NCBI GenBank assembly: GCA_025738555.1 | Contig: JAOVFP010000010.1 | Coordinates: 558,001 to 622,000 of the forward strand | DNA from: Cyathus striatus | Lineage: Eukaryota; Basidiomycota; Agaricomycetes; Agaricales; Nidulariaceae | Reading direction: 5' to 3' | DNA: 64,000 nucleotides | Part shown: positions 57,545-64,000 of the stretch, in pieces | Layout of the letters: each line of letters opens with the position of its first letter | Numbering within the stretch: position 1 is the stretch's first letter | Translations under genes and position numbers: made by a program | The notes under the pieces: model-generated | Told to the model about the DNA's origin: nothing | The model's database searches: none | What the model saw: only the letters and a program-made list of their open reading frames with translations

Positions 57545-58950
57545 TTTTCAACTTCATTCCGCCTAATTTTTCCAGGAACATGCATGCTCATCACCTAACA
57601 TATCGGAATTAGTATACGTTATTGAACAGTGGGTACGTTGTGCATGTATCACAGCTCGTTCGAGTCCTAGTTTTCACGGAAGTAGAGCAGTACACCTCAG
57701 GAAGGGATATGATATTCGAGGACTTTGGAGGTTCCACCTAACCCTAGCAACAAGCATACAGGTCCAAGAAAGAAAAACGAAGCATCTAGTAGTACAAACA
57801 TGATAAAACTCACCGCTTATAGCTTCGTATAAACAATCCAATAAAATACAGTCGCAGCCACCAAATGCGACGCGTTCGCGTTTGCCTTCAGCTTTTTGAA
57901 CACTTCGGCGGCTATAGCAAGGCTGTGAGGAAGGCCACAAATCATCTCATCCATTTCCAGAGTGGAAATCGTCACTCAGATATTACTCGCATCCCAGTAC
58001 CAACGGACGGGTGCCATCCTAAACCCATGGGACATGTAGGTCTCCAGCCCCAACATACACCCCGCCTCGCATAACCCCCAAAACCATTCAAACAACGCCG
58101 AAAAAAGTAAAAACGAACCGCCAATAGCCTTGTACGGATCATGCAATGCAGTCTCAGCGACAAAACACAGCGTATCCACGTTAGACTTGAGCGTTTTGAA
58201 CATTTCGGCGGCTGTGACGCTGTCGGAGGAGGGCCGTCATGAGTCATAGCATGTAGTTATTATTGAAGTATACCTGTGCGATGCGCGTGAGCGACGAGTA
58301 CGACGTGGAGTGAAATAAGGGAGGGCGGAAGGGGAGAGGCGAGGAAGGGAAAGAAGAGGAGGGAACTTTAAAGAGAGGGGAGAAGAGGAGGGCGGGTGGG
58401 GAAGGAGAACGAAGTAATGGGTGTGAGGTGGGTAACGTACGAAGGAGTGATGAGAGAGGATGAGTGGAGGGGAAAGAACGAGATTGGGAGGGGGGATCCT
58501 GGACGGAGAGACGATGGTGCTACGATGGTATGAGCCGGGGAGGGGTTTAAGTTCGGAAGTATGAATGGAAGGACGAAGTGGTGAAGGGAGTAGGGAAAGA
58601 TGACGACGAGAGAATGAAGCATCAATGCATCACGTAAAAGGAATGAGAGATTGATAGAAGAGTCGGAATGAGGAAACGGGATATGTAGGGAGTGAAAGAG
58701 GGAGTGGGGAAGGAAGGAGTGGAGAAACGAAGGGAAAAAGACAGACTCACCTCACACCACACAGCTTTTAGTACACTTCTCGTAATGCATACACAGCGTG
58801 AAAGCCTTCTCGTAAGCTATACTTTCGATTATCTGTATCCTAGTTGTGGATGATAGATGCAGGCATGAGTTGACTGGGGAACAGAAGAGCACGAAAGAGA
58901 GCCAGGCCAGGCGCAGTTTTTGGTTCGGTCGGCAGGAGAGAGGAGGGGGT
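57545..58950 (-). pseudogene. MTAP copy G, exon 5 doubled, exons 2-4 missing
   Basis: A worn exon 6 lies at 57605-57548. Two exon 5 relics (57915-57805 and 58250-58120, FKTLKSNVDTLCFVAETAL) are followed by the GA-rich intron (58310-58740). After that the sequence goes straight to the exon 1/5' flank (tatactttcgattat near 58820). Exons 2-4 have been deleted. CpGs are kept, unlike in the sister copy F. Confidence 0.7.
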
Positions 58951-59690
58951 CCCATTATCCAAGGGGTTTGGTTATCTTAAAGTATAAAGAGGGGGTGGCT
59001 CACGGCCTGTACTACGTCTCATTGGTTCGGATTGGTGTGAGGACGTCGTGAGGCACGATGGCAAACGAATGCTGCTCGCCGTGTGTGACGCGGTGACATG
59101 CTCGAAATGTTTGTTATGTATTTCCTTGGAGAACAAACAACAGGAATAGGCACAAGATACGCACGGACCACCTTTAACTTGATGCACCCGCTGCCTCAGT
59201 GTCTTGCAATAAAATATGCTAGCGGTGTGTCCCACTAAATAAGGCACATATTTTTGGAAACATGATGTGAGATTTCCGAGTTTCAAACTGAGTACGAATA
59301 TAAAAGTCACGAGAAAAGATAATGAGTAAGAAAAGATACCAAAGGGATCATGCGGTATCGTAAATCTAAGTGGTAGAATGTGAAAATAGAGGCTGGGGAA
59401 CAGGAGAGAACTAATGAGGCAAAATTAAGTGAAGGGCATAGCGTAGACGAAGGTGTAAGGTCGAGATCTTATACATGAATAAAATATGACATAGAACTAT
59501 AAAGCACGAATAAAATGGCATCAGCAAGACATGTGGTTCTTTCATGTGTATTTGTCTTTAAGGATCGTCTTCTACTTTTAAGTCTTTCAATTTCGATGTC
59601 TTTAAACGTATTTTTTAGTATTTTGTTACTATGATTTAAGCTAGTAACTTTCAAGATATAAAATGATTAGGTGTACCCAAATACAATAAA
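58951..59690. repeat. Distal MTAP 5' flank and spacer
   Basis: 58965-59110 matches 26535-26670. The rest, up to 59690, has no gene signature: 58972-59310 and 59469-59654 are open on the minus strand without a family. CpG drops where the Plavaka element starts. Confidence 0.45.
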
Positions 59691-59701
59691 TATATACTAC
59701 A

Positions 59702-62700
59702 TTAGAAGGCTATCTCATGACTGTGGTGATCAGCATACTTATTAACATAGTAAAGTGCAAATGCACGAAGGGTATCAGAAAAAGTTAGATTATAAGGGAT
59801 AAAACTTGGTCCATAAACAGGAATAAGGTGTGCACCACGAAGTATTGTGTCAATGTGAATCACAGATGTAAGATGACGTTGAAGTGCATCAAAATGGGGC
59901 TCTACCATCCATAAGCCCTTGGTGCATGGAATAAACAAACTGCAGAGTGAAAGATGTTGACAGTAAGCAGGGGGCTAACAATTGGGCATAGGTTCAAGTC
60001 GACCTCCATACCCATTACCACTGCTTCTTGGTTTAATTGATCATATAGAAACTGGCATATATTCTCTCTGAGATGAGGAATATTGGTATGAGCACTCAGA
60101 CTATCCAATGACTTTGGATATTCGGTAACTAATAAATGTCAAGTGAGTGTGGAATTATTAAAAGTATTTCTAAATACTTAATTGGTCTTTCTGGAAGCCT
60201 CACATCGCTATCAGAATAAATACTATCATCAGCCCAGGCATCTAAATCATTGTCCATATCTATATCTGGCAAAACTGGTGCAATGGCACTGGACTGAATA
60301 CCACAGGACTGTAAGTCAACACAAAATGCACTCAACTTGTCAAGATGCTCATTTGTGAGAAGCATCTGTCCAAGTGCATTATAATGATTGGAGCATCTCC
60401 AAGGTTCTTTAACAGCTTTAATGTGCTTTGATTCTGTAATAGATGAACATAACCCATTTGGAGCACCAAACTGCTGTATGAGCCAGCAATAATGCACAAG
60501 AGAATGTTGTTGTGGTAATGATATACCATCTGGCCAGATGTCAGTTTCAATAAACACCTCTCATTCTTGGTGAAATCGTTCCACTGCATGGTCAATTTCC
60601 ATGAGAGTCGCTTCATTAATTTGAGAACACCAAATTAGATAGCATATCTCCAGGAAAGAAGCAATTGCTTGGACCATTTTATCAGGAACAAGGCCAGTGA
60701 TAGCAGGGAGAAATACTTTCATTAAAGCCTTCGAATCATCCCCAGTCCACTGCTTGAACCCATGGCCTGTAGGAAAATGGCATAATCCTGGAAATTGAGG
60801 TACCACTGCAATACTTAAAGAGAATACTATAAGTCAGGTGATAATATGCATTTGACTGACATACTGGTGGTCAATCTCACCAATAATTCATTTAGCTTCC
60901 TTCTCTTCATGAGTAATATTGATATATTTAATTACCCAGTCAACTAAATGATTCTTAAAAGTGCCTTTGATAATTTGATGAAGAAGATCTGGCACTATGA
61001 GGTCATGAATATCAGCACGAGGGAATCCACTTGTAAATGGCTGTGAAGTTAATATCAGTGTCAATTTTTGTTCATATTTTTCATAAGAACATACAATTAT
61101 ATCTGCTATAATACCATAGCCATCCCATAATGCATGCAGATTACCACCTACTGCATCATAAAGAGCCTCAGTGTGTTCATAAGAACGCTGTGTAGCCTTC
61201 TCTTGGTTATCAAGGTCATTAATATATGCAGTGCATCTGACAAAATCTATAAACACAATAATTCTCAACATGGAACACAACATACCATGCACACCAACCA
61301 TATACAATGCATGCCAGAAGGCACTGCTCTGGGTAGTTGGCAATATAGGGACCTAATCCATAAATAACACAGTATAAATAACCATTACCACAACGTGTAA
61401 TCTTTGGTGTCATCATCCAGGACTTCAGAGATTGTAGAATATATGCAAGGGATGCATGAAATAACTGATGACAAAACTTTCGAAATGCAGCACTCTTTTC
61501 ATACTGCTTATCAGCTACACAACACAGTCAATTAAAATCTGACTAATTTTAGTGAAGGTCTACTTACTCTTCAGTACTGCTAAAAAACCTATTACTGTTA
61601 CTGCATTGCAATGAGCACACCATGCATGGTTTTGAATATTTCCAAGCGAAGCATCCAATGGATAATACTCATTTTGTCTGGTAGCAATGGAAACTGTTGT
61701 CTTATCACTTCCAAGAATGACAGGAGCAAACATTGATCCATGTGTTTTCGGGTCAGTTGCAATAATATCCTTTTAAAAAATGGTAAATTCAGTTCTTACA
61801 GAATAGAAAGGATACTTAGTACTTACAGCCTGATCCCAAGCCCAATTCCCTGACATAAAATCACAGTATTGGCGCTGCCCATCTTTCCCCTTTACTTGTT
61901 TTGGTGCAAAGTCCATATCTCTCACAAGGTCAGGGTTCCCAATCTGTGCTTCCATGATGCTAAGGGGATCACAAAACCAGACCTCATAAGTCTGTGTCAT
62001 CCATGATGGAGTGTTTCTATTGACTTGCTCCTCAGCATGCTGCATAGTGAATGCCTGCCATGGAATGTCACCAAGAGGGATGGAGTCAATTGTGTCATAT
62101 AGGTCTTTCATACCAGAGAAGGGGGGGTCAAGGCCTACATCATTCTCGCCTTCATGGTCCTGCTGGTTGAAATGCGCCAAGACATCCATAAGTGAGTCAA
62201 TTTTGGTGGTAGACATCTGTATTTTGTTGAAAATAAGATCTGCAAGCTCAAATTCTTCAACACTACCAAATGGAAATGCCAGCATCTCATCATCTTGACC
62301 TAAATGAGCCAAGGTAGGAGGTGGAGGTGCTCCCTCTGAAAGATCATACCCATCTTCATTGCATGGAGTACCTAGTAAAGCAATAGTTAGTAAATGAAAT
62401 AAGAAATATCCCAGCAACAAAGAACACTATGCATACCATCCAGGTAAGGGTGCTTTCTAATGTAGATACCAGAGTGTTTGTGCCTGGTCCAGATAGACAC
62501 AGGTTTTGGTGGAGGAATATGATCCAGGTCATTCAGGGTTGTCTCCCATGACAGAGAATGATGTGGTGTATGTTCATTCACTTGCTGACCAGAGAAGTCA
62601 CATAAAGGGTGTTCAGGTGTTGGTGTACCTCAGTGTATGTTTCTAGGATTGAACTTGCAGCACAATTTGTGCTGTGTAAAGCCACTGTGGCCTCTACAAA

Positions 62701-62761
62701 CCTTGGTACAACCCAGATATTTGCATGGATATTTGGCCAGTGAGTGGATAGTGCGAGGCAT
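59702..62761 (-). pseudogene. Plavaka-type transposase
   Basis: Plavaka proteins are transposases of a CACTA-related DNA transposon group in basidiomycetes. The start (62761) is MPRTIHSLAKYPCKYLGCTK with a C2H2-like finger CKYLGCTKVCRGHSGFTQH. An intron follows (62372-62436), then TPCNEDGYDL, YEVWFCDPLSIMEAQIGNPD, QYCDFMSGNWAWDQA, VIYGLGPYIANYPEQCLLAC, GFPRADIHDLIVPDLLHQII, GFKQWTGDDSKALMKVFLPA, FGAPNGLCSSITESKHIKAV and the C-terminus SVIHIDTILRGAHLIPVYG, YADHHSHEIAF-stop at 59702. These are the conserved landmarks in the right order. A TGA in the N-terminal part, several further frame changes and internal loss before the last segment make it inactive. Terminal repeats were not identified. 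Confidence 0.85.
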
Positions 62762-62996
62762 GAGTGTCACAAAACAAGGTTAATTGTGCAGATACAGATG
62801 TATTACATATTTTGTACCTTAATCCTACGAGTCTAGAGTTAATTGAGAGTTAGTCCAAGCTATGCCAGTGCTAGAATAGATAGAGTGATTGATATACCTA
62901 GAAATTTATCCCTCCTCATCGCTATCCACTCCACTCCCTTCCATATCCTCATTCATCCACTACAGCTACTTGCTCATGTTGAAGTATCTTTCTAGC
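62762..62996. other. Spacer between divergent ORFs
   Basis: This lies between the minus-strand Plavaka start and a plus-strand ORF. It is CpG-poor and could belong to the Plavaka element. No motif found. Confidence 0.3.
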
Positions 62997-63995
62997 ATGG
63001 CTAAAACAAGGAAGAATAACAAGATGGTACACCCTGGTATTGAAGCACAGAAAGTGACTTGGGGTTGTTGCCCATCTTCACAGGTACAGGCAGAGTGTCA
63101 GGCAAAGGAGGCTGAGCAGGCCGAGAGATCACAGCACTAAGTGGATGGAAAGCAGAGAGCAGCTAACTTGCAGATGAAATCAAAGCATGCTACAAATGCA
63201 CCACCAAGCTTGATCAATCATTTGAATGACAAACTAAACTTATGTCACCAACATAATCCTCAGCCAGAGACCACTGCATCTGTAACACAGGAGGATTTAG
63301 ATGGTATTTCTCATTTCATATCTCATGTAGATATACTCTGAACTCTTTAAGAAATCAAAGTCAATGAACAGGATATAAATCACTGTGTGTACCTTGAATT
63401 ACCAGCTTGGATTGTCAACCCTAGACCTGACATGGACACCTGCAAGCACTAGCCAATTCCCCAAGTTCAACTGACAGTGACTACATTGAAAATGGCATTG
63501 AATTGGAAAACAATGAGCCAGATACCAATTTATTAATGCCCACTGGTATAGGTAATGGGTCGAGTTCAAGAGTAAAGAAGGGGATATGAGACAGGGAAGA
63601 AATTGACAAGATAATGGATCAAGGGAAAGAGAATGTGGGACTCAATGATACACAAAGTAAGCATGCCCAGGCCATATTGATTAGTTTACCCAACTCAGAG
63701 ACACAGTTTGTCATTCATACCTCCCTCTCTTTGTTACTTGTAAATCTCATTGTACTCCTCCCTTAAAGCACTGTTCCTCTGAAGTGGAAGAAGCAGAAGT
63801 TGACAACACATGCCACTGGAGTTCTTTGTGGATGGGAAAACCAAGCTATTACTCATCCAGTCCCAGTTTCATCCAACTTGTGTGCCCTCAATCTCACTTC
63901 CAGGCCTGTTCCTGTTCCTTCCGCTCAACCAGCTGACAATGGCATTCATGAAGGTGGGATTCCCTCTGATGACAATGAGGTTGAATGGCAGGACA
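62997..63995 (+). pseudogene. Unrecognised charged ORF, interrupted, runs off the window
   Basis: From ATG at 62997 the frame reads MAKTRKNNKMVHPGIEAQKV and QAECQAKEAEQAERSQH-stop, then resumes as MDGKQRAANLQMKSKHATNA and SVTQEDLDGISHF-like segments. Later acidic parts (ELENNEPDTNLL) are broken by further stops. An N-terminal basic/helical, then acidic composition is typical of ORFs that accompany basidiomycete transposons, but I do not recognise a family. The 3' end lies outside the window. Confidence 0.35.
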
Positions 63996-64000
63996 TTCCT

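Noticed and set aside
1..63995. Window considered as a secondary-metabolite cluster, a mating-type locus or a telomere end
   Set aside because: No synthase, P450, homeodomain, pheromone receptor or telomeric repeat was found.

Overview
The window looks like repeat-rich DNA from a filamentous basidiomycete (Agaricomycetes-type) fungus. The reasons are short introns (about 40-75 nt) with CTAAC/CTAAT branch sites, a eukaryotic methylthioadenosine phosphorylase gene, and a Plavaka-type transposase, a family typical of mushroom-forming fungi. There is no bacterial, organellar or viral signature. I found no rRNA, tRNA or CRISPR.

From 1 to about 27.6 kb, and again from 54.8 to 59.7 kb, the sequence is CpG-rich. 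It is built from repeated copies of two genes that tend to alternate. One is MTAP (S-methyl-5'-thioadenosine phosphorylase, methionine salvage). The other is an unrecognised small four-exon gene, called family X here, with a Lys/Arg-rich N-terminus and an acidic Ser-rich second exon. Only one MTAP copy (22986-24641, minus) has all six exons in phase with the catalytic residues. At least eight further copies or remnants (2.0-4.8, 9.1-10.4, 12.7-13.7, 18.7-20.0, 37.9-38.7 and 57.5-58.9 kb, plus plus-strand scraps near 11.05 and 20.6 kb) are broken. One family X copy (55035-55543) also reads through cleanly; about eight others are broken or partial. A block of roughly 5-6 kb carrying two MTAP copies occurs twice (9.07-13.9 and 18.7-24.8 kb). 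A separate four-pass membrane protein gene sits at 5355-6231, and a broken VPS2/CHMP2 (ESCRT-III) fragment at 8.3-8.5 kb.

From about 28.1 kb to 54.7 kb the CpG content falls sharply, because this part consists of transposons inserted into the repeat array. They include a 1.8-kb TIR element, a 1.37-kb hAT-like element with an 8-bp target duplication, and a 4.9-kb TIR element that splits a family X copy. The largest is a pogo/Fot-type DNA transposon spread over about 16 kb, itself interrupted by a 5.6-kb hAT element and by a 5.9-kb TIR element. That last element contains a 2.8-kb LTR-type element, which in turn contains a 730-bp MITE. A minus-strand Plavaka transposase (59702-62761) and part of an unknown plus-strand ORF end the window.

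The TE genes are no longer functional: many stops are CGA to TGA, as expected from deamination of methylated CpG. Three MITEs with perfect TIRs and TA duplications (24.8-26.5 kb) look recent.
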